64,000 bases of DNA from contig NC_090253.1 in assembly GCF_037325665.1 (NCBI RefSeq), positions 41,980,650 through 42,044,649 on the forward strand, given 5' to 3'. Under the pieces are notes generated by a model that searched no databases, was not told the DNA's origin, and saw only the letters and a list, made by a program, of their open reading frames with translations. Of the stretch, positions 1 through 51,945 are shown piece after piece; the first letter of the stretch is position 1, and every line of letters begins with the position of its first letter. The DNA is from Littorina saxatilis. Lineage: Eukaryota; Mollusca; Gastropoda; Littorinimorpha; Littorinidae. The position numbers were made by a program, and so were the translations under genes.

Positions 1-498
1 CTTGCACTCGGAAGCGAGAGGTTGCGAGTTCGACCCTGGGTCAGGGTGTTAGCAATTTTCTCCCCCCTTTCCTAACCTAGGTGGTGGGTTCAAGTGCTAG
101 TCTTTCGGATGAGACGAAAAACCGAGGTCCCTTCGTTGTACACTACATTGGGGTGTGCACGTTAAAGATCCCACGATTGACAAAAAAGGGTCTTTCCTGG
201 CAAAATTGTATAGGCACAGATAAAAATGTCCACCAAAATACCCGTGTGACTTGGAATAATAGGCCGTGAAAAGTAGGATATGCGCCGAAATGGCTGCGAT
301 CTGCTGGCCGATGTGAATGCGTGATGTATTGTGTACAAAAATTCCATCTCACACGGCATAAATAAATCCCTGCGCCTTGAATATGTGCGCGATATAAATT
401 GCATAAAATAAAAAAATTTAAAATTAAAAAAATCCCTGCGCTTAGAACGGTACCCACGGAATACGCGCGATATAAGCCTCATATTGATTGATTGATTG
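1..498 (+). repeat. tRNA-headed SINE, family S1, cut by the window start
   Basis: The copy begins inside a tRNA-like head with a B-box-like GGTTGCGAGTTCGACCC. It continues through a conserved body containing GCACGTTAAAGATCCCACG and ends in an (ATTG)n tail near 498. Other copies of the same family in the window are at 13341-13871, 56714-57563 (nested pair), 3261-3420 (tail only) and 19997-20110 (tail, minus strand). Confidence 0.85.
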
Positions 499-534
499 GT
501 TTACCCTGAAATCTGCCGATTCCTTTCTGTTTCA

Positions 535-641
535 GCTCCCTCTCCTGTTCAGCTCCCTCAGCCTCAGCAGCAGATGAGGGGGGATCAACAGGTTGTGCAG
601 CATTTGATGATGTGTGTGTGCACAGTAACCGAGCAAGGGTA
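535..641 (+). CDS. Possible terminal exon of an upstream gene
   Basis: A pyrimidine-rich tract ending in TTTCAG precedes an open stretch (frame PSPVQLPQPQQQM...) that reaches a TAA about 105 bp later. An AATAAA lies near 925, before the next gene. No family is recognised and a second frame is also open, so this is only a candidate. It could equally be unique non-coding sequence between the SINE and the RNF215-type gene. The rest of 642-1215 is AT-rich, with nothing else recognised apart from the YY1-like motif at the next gene's start codon. Confidence 0.2.
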
Positions 642-1215
642 AGGCTGGGTCTGCCATGCTGACATGCCTGGAGTGTTGCTGCCTGCTTGAAGACTCTCTT
701 TGCCTGACACCATTTGAGACCTGAACCATAACATTACAATACAAGACAATTTGATCATTGCAATATTTTTATATAATTATCCTTTTAAATTGACATAATT
801 GTATGCGCGTGTATAAGTTTTAGTTTAGATGTAATTATCCATTGCATGCAGTGTGGTGAACAGGTACTTGCATAAGCCCTGATTTCAAATTATTCATGCA
901 GGCAGTGCTATTCAGCAATCGTTGAAATAAAGCTGTATACATCCAATATTTTGCAGGTGGAACTTTTGACAACATATGACATTGATGAGTTGATGAGATG
1001 GCACATCTAGAAAACACTGATAACTGTACCTGGTGTTACACAGTGAAGTTAGTTTAAAGCCAGGTGACTCTGAATTACTGATGTTCGCTTTATAGTTTAT
1101 GATCCATTTTCTTACCGTAACTTCGCAGAAATTTCGTTGCGAACATGCTGTCTGCACAAAACGGAAGTAACTCTTCAACGAAGTTAAGTTTGGTAGCTGT
1201 ATAAACAAAACAAAC

Positions 1216-7904
<6,689 letters not shown>

Positions 7905-9091
7905 GGTCACTATCAAGACTTTGAAGACAGCTGTGTCCAGATTACCTCAAGCATCCATCACTAATATTATACTTAACAGTGTTACATAACATATCCAGAT
8001 GTTCCTAAATCCTGTAATAATGTAAATTATGTTTAAAATAATGGGCAAGATTTTTTTGGTACAGCGCTTGAAGGATGGTTAAAGTTATATTTTGTTTTGT
8101 TTCGTTTATCAAAATACTTTTTTGATATTTGATTTCAGGATCTTGTCATTGGCAGTACATGTACTATTCAGTGGAATATTTTTTGTTTTTTTGAACATTT
8201 AACTTTATTTCTGTTCATTTTTCTCTCTCGTCTGGAATGAAGCTGGAGTTCCTACAAAGGTTCGTGTAATGTGCTGTGGCTGGTATACATGAAGTAGGGC
8301 ACATTGATTTAATAAACTAGCATTTCCACTTCAAAAAGGCAAGAATAATTTTGTTATGCGCTTTATTAATGTAGTGATAAAAGTGAATCCTTGCACCAAA
8401 GGAAAAAATGGAAATAGAATCTGCATTAACAATTAAAATGTGTGTTCTTCATTAGCAATCCAGATGTAACTAGTTTTGATTAGCTTATAAGAAAGGTACC
8501 AATCAGGCATGCTAATTAGAAAAGTAGGGTGACAACATAGAGCTGGGTGTTTTTGCATTGCACTATTTGAACTTCAAGTTCTTGTTTTCATCTTCTTTTA
8601 TTTTATTTTGTTTTTTCCTTTGTGTGTGTGTGTGTGTTTTGCTTTTGTTTTTTGTTGTTGTTTTGTTTACTGTTTGTTTGTTTGTCAAGATATTTTATTC
8701 TATGATTTATACTTTTGAATTTCCAATATATTTGCCCATGTAAGCTGTCCTTAAACCGCACATGATCAAATGAAAGCAACACAATGCTGATTTTTAACCC
8801 CATGTAAATTAAGATACCATCTTCTTTCCCATGTAAGCTATCGATATATAGACCGCCACAGATTTTATCAGTCTTTGACAAAGAACAAAAACATTGTTTC
8901 ACTTTGGACACAATATATCAAAAGTCAACAGCCTTGCTGACCGCTTCCTGCAAGTGAGTCTGGAGTTTTGTTTTGCTGAAGTGATTTTGTGTGTTGACAT
9001 AGGTGTTGGTTACAAAATTAATTCAGCACACACACACAAAATTCACTCGCAGCACAGAAGGCAGCCAAGCTGTTGATTTTGTGTGTGTGTC
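7905..9091. other. RNF215 3' UTR and unique spacer
   Basis: AT-rich sequence after the RNF215 stop. AATAAA occurs at 8311-8316, and 7905 to about 8335 is the likely 3' UTR. I recognise no gene in 8340-9091; short CA and GT tracts occur at 8621-8637 and 9028-9040. Confidence 0.5.
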
Positions 9092-9525
9092 CATAGACCA
9101 TTTATCCTGGACCGCCAACTAGCTCTCTCTCCGCTCTTTCTCTCTATTACGAGGTAGCGGCCTCTCGCATTTAGGAACCTACGCTTACATGGCCTTTCAG
9201 AAATCAGGGGGATGGCATATCCGGTGTCGATTGTAAACATGGACGAAGTTGCCGAGGTAAGTTCTGAAAATGCTAAAATAAACTCAGCTAAAGTGCATAT
9301 GGAACATGTTTTTCGATGAGTTTTGTAAAGTTTAGTTTAGAGTTTTGGAAAATCCAGTTCATTGTCACCTCCCATTGTCACAAATAACTGGAGCGTGCTT
9401 TCTTTTCACTGTCTTCAAATCGCTGGCCTTTCAAACCGGATGCTAAGCTAGCGCCCCTGAAAGTCGAGCGTCGTAACCTCGAAGGGTCACGTGATGAGTT
9501 GGCGGTCCAGGCTATTTGGTCTATG
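9092..9525 (+). mobile_element. TIR element family M3 carrying a start codon and splice donor
   Basis: The ends are imperfect inverted repeats: CATAGACCATTTATCCTGGA with CCGCCAACT on the left, and AGTTGGCGGTCCAGGCTATT with TGGTCTATG on the right. Inside, GTAAACATGGACGAAGTTGC is followed by CGAG and the donor GTAAGT. A near-identical copy lies at 20403-20832. The flanks (GTGTGTC left, CTGTGTC right) resemble a 7-bp target duplication. It is probably a non-autonomous derivative that kept the first coding exon of a parent transposon. Confidence 0.7.
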
Positions 9526-9537
9526 CTGTGTCTCAAC

Positions 9538-9667
9538 TGTGGAGGGATGTTTTTCTTCACAGATCTGTGGTGATTTGCAAGATGGTCTACATGGGAATGA
9601 ATTGTGGAGGGATGTTTTTCTTCACAGATCTGTGGTGATTTGCAAGATGGTCTACATGGGAATGAAT
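9538..9667 (+). repeat. Two-copy 65-bp direct tandem repeat
   Basis: A 65-bp unit beginning TGTGGAGGGATGTTTTTCTT occurs twice in tandem without visible mismatch, which suggests a recent duplication. No function is seen. Confidence 0.85.
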
Positions 9668-9916
9668 TGGGTACCTTTAAACGTACCTGCTTAAAGCTCA
9701 ACAATCATGTTTTTGTTCTGGTTCCCATGACTTATGAATGAAAAAGAGGAGCAAGTTTTCCTTGCTTCTTCTGTACGACAGGGATTTGGGGCCCTTCAGC
9801 TTTCTTTTTGTTGGACAGTAAACCTTTCTGTTCCTCTCATACACTTTGCACATAATAAAAAGACTACCCGGTAAACTAAATTAACCGAATCTAAACTATA
9901 ACCGAATAATGACTCA

Positions 9917-10049
9917 TTAGTGCTTTTGTGAACAAGAAACAATTAACAAGTGGCTCTATCCTATCTCCCCCCCTTTCCTCGTCGCGATATAACCTTCGTG
10001 GTTGAAAACGACGTGAAACACCAAATAAAGAAAAGAAAGAAAGAATAAC
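9917..10049 (+). repeat. Repeat family R5, 3' part
   Basis: 3' portion with CAAGTGGCTCTATCC, CGTCGCGATATAACCTTCGT and a tail CACCAAATAAAGAAAAG. It matches the 3' ends of the copies at 12364-12739 and 24912-25310. The following 10050-10680 is AT-rich unique sequence with no recognised feature. Confidence 0.75.
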
Positions 10050-10681
10050 GACTTGCATGTCTTCCAAACCTATTAGGACCTGGATGCTCTGCATAGGCTA
10101 ACATCCTCATGCTTGCCCTTTAAAAAAAAAAGAGGAGCAGGCCATTCGGCTTGCGGTGGGTTTTTCCCTGGTTGGATGGTATTCCTTCTTTTTAAAGCTA
10201 TCCGAACTTGAACAAAAACACAATAAGTTGGCTTCGGTATCAGGATATTGGCCACTTAACTTAATTTCATTCTATGTATCTACTTTTCTGTTATTGATAT
10301 ATCTGATTTTCTGTTGATTTGTTGTCATGCTGTTTTGAAGTACTCTACATTTTTGTCAACGTTATGTACATTTTAGAATATTAACACCTCCACAAGGTAT
10401 GCATGTGGTAACATGAATTGCATGATATGACACATTATTTACAGGTCAGTGAAAAAGAAATCTAACTATGGCCTGTTGGAACATTTTTGAGGTGTGAGAA
10501 TGTGTAAATGTGAACTTACATTTTGTTGTGATATGGAATGCCGAAATATTGTTCAGGATTGCAGATGTGTTGACATGCATACATGTGATAGATAGACTTT
10601 GTTTTTATCCATTTATTGGGTGGTTGTGAAGAATGAAGCATTCATATGCATTAGCTGGATGTATGCACATGGTTTTGCATA

Positions 10682-10958
10682 CTTAGGCCAAACAAAAATA
10701 TGTTGGTTTAGGGTAACGTGACTAAAAAAGATAGGGTCGGTAGGTTGGCTGGGTTTTTCATATTTTTTTGTTTATATAAATTTAGTCAATTTTAAAGGAG
10801 GTTATTTCACTTAGTCTCGGTATGGTTGGCAAAATGTGCCAACAGTTTTGTTGTTGTTGAGAAATGAAAAAAAAGTGTTAGGGTTGGCGGGAGAAAATAG
10901 GGTCGGTCGGGTTACCCTAAACCAACATTTTTTTTTTTTTTTTTTGCCTTATAGGTTT
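10682..10958 (+). mobile_element. MITE family M1
   Basis: Inverted ends TGTTGGTTTAGGGTAACGTG and GGTTACCCTAAACCAACATT flank the core ATAGGGTCGGTAGGTTGG. It abuts the R6 repeat on the right through a long T run. Confidence 0.8.
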
Positions 10959-10966
10959 TCTTTTTT

Positions 10967-11045
10967 ACATTTAGTCAAGTTTTGACTAAATGTTTTAACG
11001 TAGAGGGGGGAATCGAGACGAGGGTGTGGTGTATGTGTGTGTGTC

Positions 11046-11083
<38 letters not shown>

Positions 11084-11840
11084 GATGCAGACTAAACTAC
11101 TGGACCGATCTTTATGAAATTTTACATGAGAGTTCCTGGGTATGATATCCCCATACGTTTTTTTTATTTTTTTGATAAATGTCTTTGATGACGTCATATC
11201 CGGCTTTTCGTGAAAGTTGAGGCGGCACTGTCACGCCCTCATTTTTCAACCAAATTGGTTGAAATTTTGGTCAAGTAATCTTCGACGAAGCCCGGACTTC
11301 GGTATTGCATTTCAGCTTGGTGGCTTAAAAATTAATTAATGACTTTGGTCATTAAAAATCTGAAAATTGTAAAAAAAATATTTTTGTTATAAAACGATCC
11401 AAATTTACGTTCATCTTATTCTCCATCATTTGCTGATTTCAAAAACATATAAATATGTTATATGTGGATTAAAAACAAGCTCTGGAAATTAAATATATAA
11501 AAATTATTACCAAAATTAAATTTTCCAAATCAATTTAAAAACACTTTCATCTTATTCCTTGTCGGTTCCTGATTTTAAAAACATATAGATATGATATGTT
11601 TGGATTAAAAACACGCTCAGAAAGTTAAAACGAAGAGAGGTATATACAGAAAAGCGTGCTATCCTTCTCAGCGCAACTACTACCCCGCTCTTCTTGTCAA
11701 TTTCACTGCCTTTGCCGTGAGCGGTGGTCTGACGATGCTACGAGTATACGGTCTTGCTGCGTTGCATTGCGTTCAGTTTCATTCTGTGAGTTCGACAGCT
11801 ACTTGACTAAATGTTGTATTTTCGCCTTGCGCGACTTGTT
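10967..11840 (+). mobile_element. 870-bp repeat family R6, Helentron/HINE-like
   Basis: It starts with the palindrome ATTTAGTCAAGTTTTGACTA followed by AATG, has a GT microsatellite near the 5' end, and ends TACTTGACTAAATGTTGTAT then TTTCGCCTTGCGCGACTTG. The subterminal CATTTAGTCAAGT is inverted at the 3' end, and TCGC-CTTGC-GCGA can form a short terminal hairpin. These traits fit the known architecture of non-autonomous Helentrons, but assignment is by structure only. No protein is encoded. Copies are at 17707-18586 (-) and 24056-24910 (+). Confidence 0.6.
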
Positions 11841-12363
11841 TTTTTTCTTCTCTCATATGCAACACGCTTTGAAGGTGAACTCTTTGTTAAAACAACAAGA
11901 AGTAGAACAACTATTTCATCAACAGCTCAGAAATGCACGCACAAAATCTCATTCTCTCTCTGTCTCTTTCTCACATAAAGACAGACTAACAGACACACAC
12001 ACAGTCATGCCACATCCTACAAGATCTGAATTTTACTTGTTTATTTTCTTTTTTTCAGTAAGCATACATGTTTTGTTCTCACTGTGCATCATTTTATCTT
12101 TTTGCTCTTGATAGTGTATTCTCTTGTGCAAGTGCTGTGCTCTCTTGCCCAGAAAAAAGTTATGTGAATAACCAGTATATAAGTATTGTACTATGTACAT
12201 GTGTAATTGGTTAAAATACTGTGTGTGTATGTGTGTGTTACTGCAAATGGCATATTGTTCTATTTGTGAAGTGCAGATCTATGTCTTTCAATCTATGTAT
12301 GTCCAATTGCATTCATGTTCTATATTGTTTTAGGAGCATGGTGTTTGTTTGCATTGTGAAGAC
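11841..12363. other. Spacer without recognised feature
   Basis: AT-rich with a short GT tract near 12220. An open frame overlapping 11656-12111 runs from the R6 repeat into this spacer and shows no family resemblance. Confidence 0.5.
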
Positions 12364-12739
12364 CCCCTGCGGGTTAGGGGGAAGAATTTACCCCATGCTC
12401 CCCAGCATGTCGTAAGAGGCGACTAACGGATTCTGTTTCTCCTTTTACCCTTGTTAAGTGTTTTTTGTATAGAATATAGTCAATGTTTGTAAAGATTTTA
12501 GTCAAGCAGTATGTAAGAAATGTTAAGTCCTTTGTACTGGAAACTTGCATTCTCCCAGAAAGGTCATATATTGTACTACGTTGCAAGCCCCTGGAGTAAT
12601 TTTTTGATTAGTGCTTTTGTGAACAATTAAGAAACAATTAACAAGTGGCTCTATCCCATCTCCCCCCCTTTCCCCGTCGCGATATAACCTTCGTGGTTGA
12701 AAACGACGTTAAACACCAAATAAAGAAAGAAAGAAAGCA
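12364..12739 (+). repeat. Repeat family R5, near full length
   Basis: It runs from CTGCGGGTTAGGGGGAAGAA through AAGAGGCGACTAACGGATTC to the tail AACGACGTTAAACACCAAAT-AAAGAAAG. The tail passes into unrelated sequence before a GA microsatellite. It is a useful reference copy for the family ends. Confidence 0.8.
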
Positions 12740-12762
12740 TTGTGAAGTTCACATGCATGTGT

Positions 12763-12864
<102 letters not shown>

Positions 12865-13340
12865 GAAATGTGAGGCTCGTATTGTTAAAAATGGCTTTTT
12901 TTTCACAAGTGGGTGTGTGTGTGTGTGTGTGTGTGTGTGTTCAGCTGCATATGCTGGACATTTGACCATGTTCATTTCTCTTCCTTTTAGGGATCTCAAC
13001 CTTCTAGTCATGGATTATCACAAATCTTAATGTGGTGGTGTGTTTGTGATTTTAACTCCAGCAATTGTATCCAGTAAAATAAACTTACACTTGAATGAAT
13101 GTCTCCAATGTTTTCGCAAGTCAAGTTGAATATATGCTTTGAATTGAGTCTAAAAACAGACGTGTGTGTGCCTGAGCGTGTGTCTCCCTGTATGTATGTG
13201 TGTTTTTTTGTGTGTGTGTGCGTGTCAATGTGTTCGCACATGCATGTTTTCGTGAATTTGTACATACTATCTATGAATAATGTATTGAGAAACTGTTAAA
13301 ACATTCCAAGCTGTTAAAACAAACAAGTTACGTGCACATG

Positions 13341-13871
13341 AGGACTGGGTGGCCGAGTGGTAACGCACTTGCGCTCGGAAGCGAGAGGTTGCGAGTTCGA
13401 CCCTGGGTCAGGGCGTTAGCAATTTTCTCCCCCCTTTCCTAACCCAGGTGGTGGGTTCAAGTGCTATAGTCTTTCGGATGAGACGAAAAACCGAGGTCCC
13501 TTCGTGTCCACTACATTGGGGTGTGCACGTTAAAGATCCCACGATTGACAAGAGTCTTTCCTGGCAAAATTGTATTGGCATAGATAAAAATGTGCACCAA
13601 AATACCCGTGTGACTTGGAATAATAGGCCGTGAAAAGTAGGATATGCGCCGAAATGGCTGCGATCTGCTGGCCGATGTGAATGCGTGATGTATTGTGTTA
13701 AAAAAAAAAATCCATCTCACACGGCATAAATAAATCCCTGCGCCTTGAATATGTGCGCGATATAAATTGCATAAAATAAAAATTAAAATAAATAAAAAAA
13801 TAAATCCCTGCGCTTAGAACTGTACCCACGGAATACGCGCGATATAAGCCTCATATTGATTGATTGATTGA
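13341..13871 (+). repeat. tRNA-headed SINE, family S1, full length
   Basis: A-box-like TGGCCGAGTGG and B-box-like GGTTGCGAGTTCGACCC lie in a head beginning AGGACTGGGTGGCCGAGTGG. The body contains GCACGTTAAAGATCCCACG, two AAATCCCTGCGC modules, and the tail ATATTGATTGATTGATTG. The head resembles a serine- or leucine-type tRNA. This is the best intact copy in the window. Confidence 0.88.
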
Positions 13872-14919
13872 CATGTGCATATTTTCGCACACCTATCAAT
13901 CGCAGGTTACCTCACCAACAGCTCAATAACATGTGCCGTCTTTGGTTAATCATGAGTGCCAAACCAATGTCTGTCGTTTTCGTGATAATTATTTTTCATG
14001 AAAATTACAGCCCTTATTCTGACACACCTCTGAAATGACACAAAATAGTCAAGATGTGTGGTTTCGTTTTTTCTTTTGTTTATTTTGTTCATTTTTTTTT
14101 ATCTTTTTTACTTTTGCATCATTTAGTTTCATTCTTCGACCTCATGGCACCCAGATCACAAATGACATGGCGTGACAAATTGATTTGTGAACAGTGTTTG
14201 CCTCGCTAAAAAAGTCTCTGGATTCCCAATGTGCACGTGTAGCGTGTGCCAGCACAGTGGTTTTGTCAACAGTGGCAATGACTCTCCCTTGCTTGAATTA
14301 CTCCACACGAATGACACTGACCAAAACAAACAAACAAAAACACACACAAAAACATACCTCCAAGATCAACCAGGCAGGAACAAACGGTTATAAAAGAAAA
14401 AGAGGGGGAAAAAAAGAAGAATGAAAAGAAACTGAAAAAAAAGTTATAGAAATTTGAAGAGGGAGGGTGGTAGTGGCCGGGTTTTTCTTCTTCTGCTGGG
14501 CAGTACTTCCCCTACAAATGTTTACTTTTAGCAATCAATGTTATCAAGCTGTCAATTACTCAGATGGATGGGAGGAGAATTTGTAGACAGCATGTAGAAA
14601 TTTGTTATGAACTGTCTGGACATCTAATCCAGCAAATTTTGTTGAAAGACTGGCTGCTCGGCTACACGGGCAAACAAATGTTCTGCTTTCACTTTCACTC
14701 ACTTCGCGCCTGACAGTTACTTCCCTTACTTCACCAAACCGACCCCCACCTTGAACTCAAGACCAGCAAACAGTTAATTTGCCAAAAGAATTGTGACAAA
14801 CTCAAATTGCAATGCCCTGTGACTGGCGATATGTGTGTGTGTGTTCTGCTCTCTTGTTACCAGATTTCTCTCTCTGTCTCTCCGACTTACTCACACACAC
14901 ACATACATACACACGCGCC

Positions 14920-14950
<31 letters not shown>

Positions 14951-15189
14951 GGAAGTCATCACCAATACTTGATATGAATTTTTTTCCATTTTTATTTGAT
15001 TTCAATCAGTCCTAGTTTTTGTCACAAATAAATCAACAGAAAAAAAGCTTCAAACACAGTAAAGCAGCAGTAAAGAAACAGTCTCAAAAAGATGTCTGGA
15101 AGGGTACGCATGGTATAACTCATAAAGAATTAAATGCATTACTAACATTATTGCACACATGCTTGAAAACACTCACACATACACGCATC
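13872..15189. other. Convergent intergenic spacer
   Basis: No gene is recognised. It contains short CA and GT tracts (14333-14355, 14835-14845, 14892-14945) and AT-rich unique DNA. Confidence 0.5.
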
Positions 15190-15366
15190 CATGGGTGGGA
15201 CTGAAAAATGTCATGAATCCTGAAGAATTTTAAGGGGTGGGGGGGTCGGTCTAGAGGGGGCCCCCAGACGCTGAAGGATTTGTATAATTAACAACCATAA
15301 AAAACGTCACCACAGACATTACGAATCCAGATTTCCGGCATATACTGGAAGAATCCCACCCATTCA
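15190..15366 (+). mobile_element. Small TIR element family M5
   Basis: The ends are inverted: ATGGGTGGGACTGAAAAATG on the left and TGGAAGAATCCCACCCAT on the right. The core GTCATGAATCCTGAAGAATT is shared with the copy at 35014-35186. Confidence 0.7.
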
Positions 15367-15599
15367 TGTCCAAACTGACACAGATACAACAACATAACTA
15401 CACGTACTGTATTAATTAACTAATTTACAAATAGATTATGAATGTGTAAACAGCTAATTAGTGAGCAGCTATTGAAGATCATGTAGATTCCAGTCAGCAG
15501 GGATAAGACTGCTGCAGGAAGTTAAATAAATCCTTTCACAACACAATGAGCAGATGAGTCATGAGGTAAATCCGACACACGGACACATACGCACTCGCT

Positions 15600-15799
15600 A
15601 CACACACAGAGATGCTTGTGAAAAGTGAAAGAGGTTTAACACACATACGTACACACATACACACACACAAGTACACACGCAAGCAAACACACACACACAG
15701 AAGTATACACACACACACACATAAGTACAAACACACACACATAAGTATACATACACACACACACACACACACACACATAAGTACACACACACACATAAG

Positions 15800-15855
<56 letters not shown>
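15600..15855. repeat. Compound (CA)n microsatellite
   Basis: About 250 bp of CA repeats with regular AAGTA interruptions, ending in a pure CA run at 15801-15854. It yields spurious Cys-Val and Thr-His frames in several phases. The next stretch, 15856-16860, is AT-rich unique spacer with no recognised feature. Confidence 0.95.
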
Positions 15856-15858
<3 letters not shown>

Positions 15859-16859
15859 TCTAATTTGTCGTCAAACCCTCTCGTTCATTCAAACATTAGA
15901 AACTATGATCTGAGCCTAATTCTTTTTTAAATGTGAGAAGAATTTGTTTAAACTTTTGTTGAGCTTATGAAATGTGTCAGTCTAATAATAGTTTCTTCTT
16001 TCAGTAAAAGCAGAAAAGATGTCTGAAAGTGAAAAATAGTATAAACGTCTATTATATGTACACTCTAGTGAGAAATGGTTGACCAAATTATAATATCTGT
16101 CACCTTTCGAAACGGAAGAATAAAACAATCATGTGTTGTTATGATGAAACAAAACATTACCGATATTTCAAGATCGAAACCAGAAAACAAAAATGTTTGT
16201 CATGATTAGATGACTTTATGACACAGCCAGCTATGCTCACAACTCTGCAATCTCACACACTATGAAACACTATTGAGCAATGAAATGTGAGCACGTAAAT
16301 ACTAGTCAAGTAGAACAAATTCAAGGGGACTTTCCCTGCCCAACAATCTGTTTCAAATTGCCCCCAACAGGTATACTGTTTTCATTTTTTAAGGCTATAA
16401 AATTCAATAATGACATCATGCAGCAGCAATGCCTTAAAAATCACTGTATGGAAAGTTCAATTATGCCAAGTAACAGTAAAAACAAAGTAAGTAAACGTGC
16501 AACGTTTTGCTACTCTACGCTGAATTCTTGCAATCTGATAAGCGTTCTGACAGGCAGTGTGTCGCAAGGAAACAAAGTGTGAACAACAGAAGAGGTAACA
16601 ATCATCCCAAGGTACTTGTACTGGTAGCTCTACATTTCCTAGCAGGCTTATTATAAAGTGCACACACCCATGCATGGATGCAATGCAAACTACAAAAGGA
16701 GAATAACGTCGCCGACAAAATGAGACTGTCCACTAAAAGAAAAAAAGTAAAAATTGTCATGACTAATGCAAGTGTGGCACAGCCACCAGCGCATCTTTAA
16801 TGCCAGCTAATGTTTCATCTTTGATGACAGGGAGCACAACTGCCACTTCATACAGTACC

Positions 16860-17480
16860 AACTCTGTGAAACTCAGGGCTTCTTCCTTAAGGTGAATCAA
16901 TACAGACTCTGTGAAACTAAAAAAACAAGAAAGGTATGTTGTTTTTGGATTTCTGTGAAACTAGGATTTGTCTGTAATGCCAGGATGTGAAACAATACGA
17001 ACTCTGTGAAACTGGGTTTCTTCCTTACTGTGAAAAATATCCACTCTGTGAAACTGGGATTCGTCCATAATACCTGGATGTGAAACAATACCAACTATTT
17101 GAAAATAGGATTCGTCCGTAATGCCTGGATGTGAAACAATACCAACTATTTGAAAATAGGATTCGTCCGTAATGCCTGGATGTGAAACAATACCAACTAT
17201 TTGAAAATAGGATTCGTCCGTAATGCCTGGATGTGAAACAATACAAACTATGTGAAACTAGGAATTGTCTCTAATGCCAGAATGTGAAACAGTACCAACT
17301 ATGTGAAACAGGAATTTGTTCATAATACCTGGATGTGAAACAAATACAAACTATTTGAAAATAGGATTCGTCCGTGAAGCCTGAATGTGAAACAATACAA
17401 ACTATGTGAAACTAGGAACTGTCTGTAATGCCTGGACGAGAAACAAATTAATACCAACTATGTGAAAATAGGATCCATTT
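16860..17480. repeat. 51-bp minisatellite downstream of the ANKRD27-like stop
   Basis: About a dozen diverged units; the best three (17057-17230) repeat TGTGAAACAATACCAACTAT and TTGAAAATAGGATTCGTCCG with an exact 51-bp period. The array lies 100-700 bp 3' of the ANKRD27-like stop codon and could be inside its 3' UTR. Because 51 is a multiple of three, a repeating 17-residue frame stays open on the minus strand, but it has no start or splice context. Confidence 0.85.
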
Positions 17481-17576
17481 GTAATGCTTGGCTCCAGAGC
17501 TCGACATACACTGCGTTGCTGATAAAAACAGGAACCCATTTGTGCGAATAACATCAGCACCATCCTTTACCATGGG

Positions 17577-50975
<33,399 letters not shown>

Positions 50976-51945
50976 TTTGTTGTGAACCTTCGCAGACGCT
51001 TTTTAATCTCTAACCCTGATTATCTATTTTGCTGCACTAAATTGCCTGACTTGTTCACAAAATGTATCTTAAAATGTCTGTTTATTGTTATTTAAATCAT
51101 AAAAGCTGACTGTTTAGATTATAAACGAGCTAAGTTTGAAATGATGCCTTTTTGCTTTGGTTAGAGATAAAGAAAAGAACATGGCGGCGTAGTAGACACA
51201 AATTTGCGGCATTAGCAAAGTGTGGGTGAAAAATAGCGTTAAATTGGCTGAATATCACATTAGAAGCCACTTCTTAGCCTTTTTTATGAGCTAATGATTT
51301 AGAATTGAGTGTTGCGTAGTTAAAAGCGTCATATTTTGCTCGGGATTTATGCTGAAACTGTGGAACATGGCTCATTGACTGTCATATATTTCAAGATTTT
51401 GTTTTGTTTTCATTGCCAGGTCTTGTTACAACCACAAACTCAGCTACGTTTCACTTTGTTTTCTATTTACGACACAGTATACTACTTAATAATGTTTAGT
51501 TAATTATACAAGATTCTATGCAAACCTTATACTTCCGCATTTTCAATTTCATTAGTAACTAGAAACGTCATCTATTGCTGATCTAACTCAAAGTTTGCAC
51601 GGCTGAAAGTGAAACAGAGAAAATGATGTTGATCTATAAACTGCAGGATCACTGTTCGCATTTGAAAAAGTTCAGATATAGTCGAGTAAAGTGTGAACAA
51701 AAGGCAATATTGCAATGATAAAAGGTTCCTGCAATGTATCTATCCTGATCCCCTGATCTGAATATTTTTAGCACAAGTAGAAAAGATACATGTCCAGGTG
51801 CAAAGCGGGCTGATAGTGATAGGAATACTGATAGGGCACAGTAAAGGGCCTGCCAGACCTAGTGATTTTCCTACTATTTCGACCATCACAAGCTGCAATA
51901 TGTGTTACACTAAATCAGTAAATGTACTTAGTTACGCTGATCAGC
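50976..51945. other. Upstream region of the ANKRD27-like gene
   Basis: The 5' UTR and promoter are expected here. A full YY1-type motif, AACATGGCGGC, lies at 51179-51189, about 205 bp before the start codon. The rest is AT-rich, with no gene recognised. Confidence 0.45.

Noticed and set aside
143-482. Two minus-strand frames of about 105 codons
   Set aside because: They lie wholly within a SINE and recur in the other copies of that SINE.
11656-12111. 151-codon plus-strand frame
   Set aside because: It begins inside an R6 repeat, runs into spacer and has no recognisable domain.
15536-15863. Cys-Val and Thr-His rich frames
   Set aside because: They are translations of a (CA)n microsatellite in three phases.
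16860-17480. Regular array that could suggest a CRISPR locus
   Set aside because: The units are contiguous 51-bp repeats with no unique spacers, in an animal genome; it is a minisatellite.
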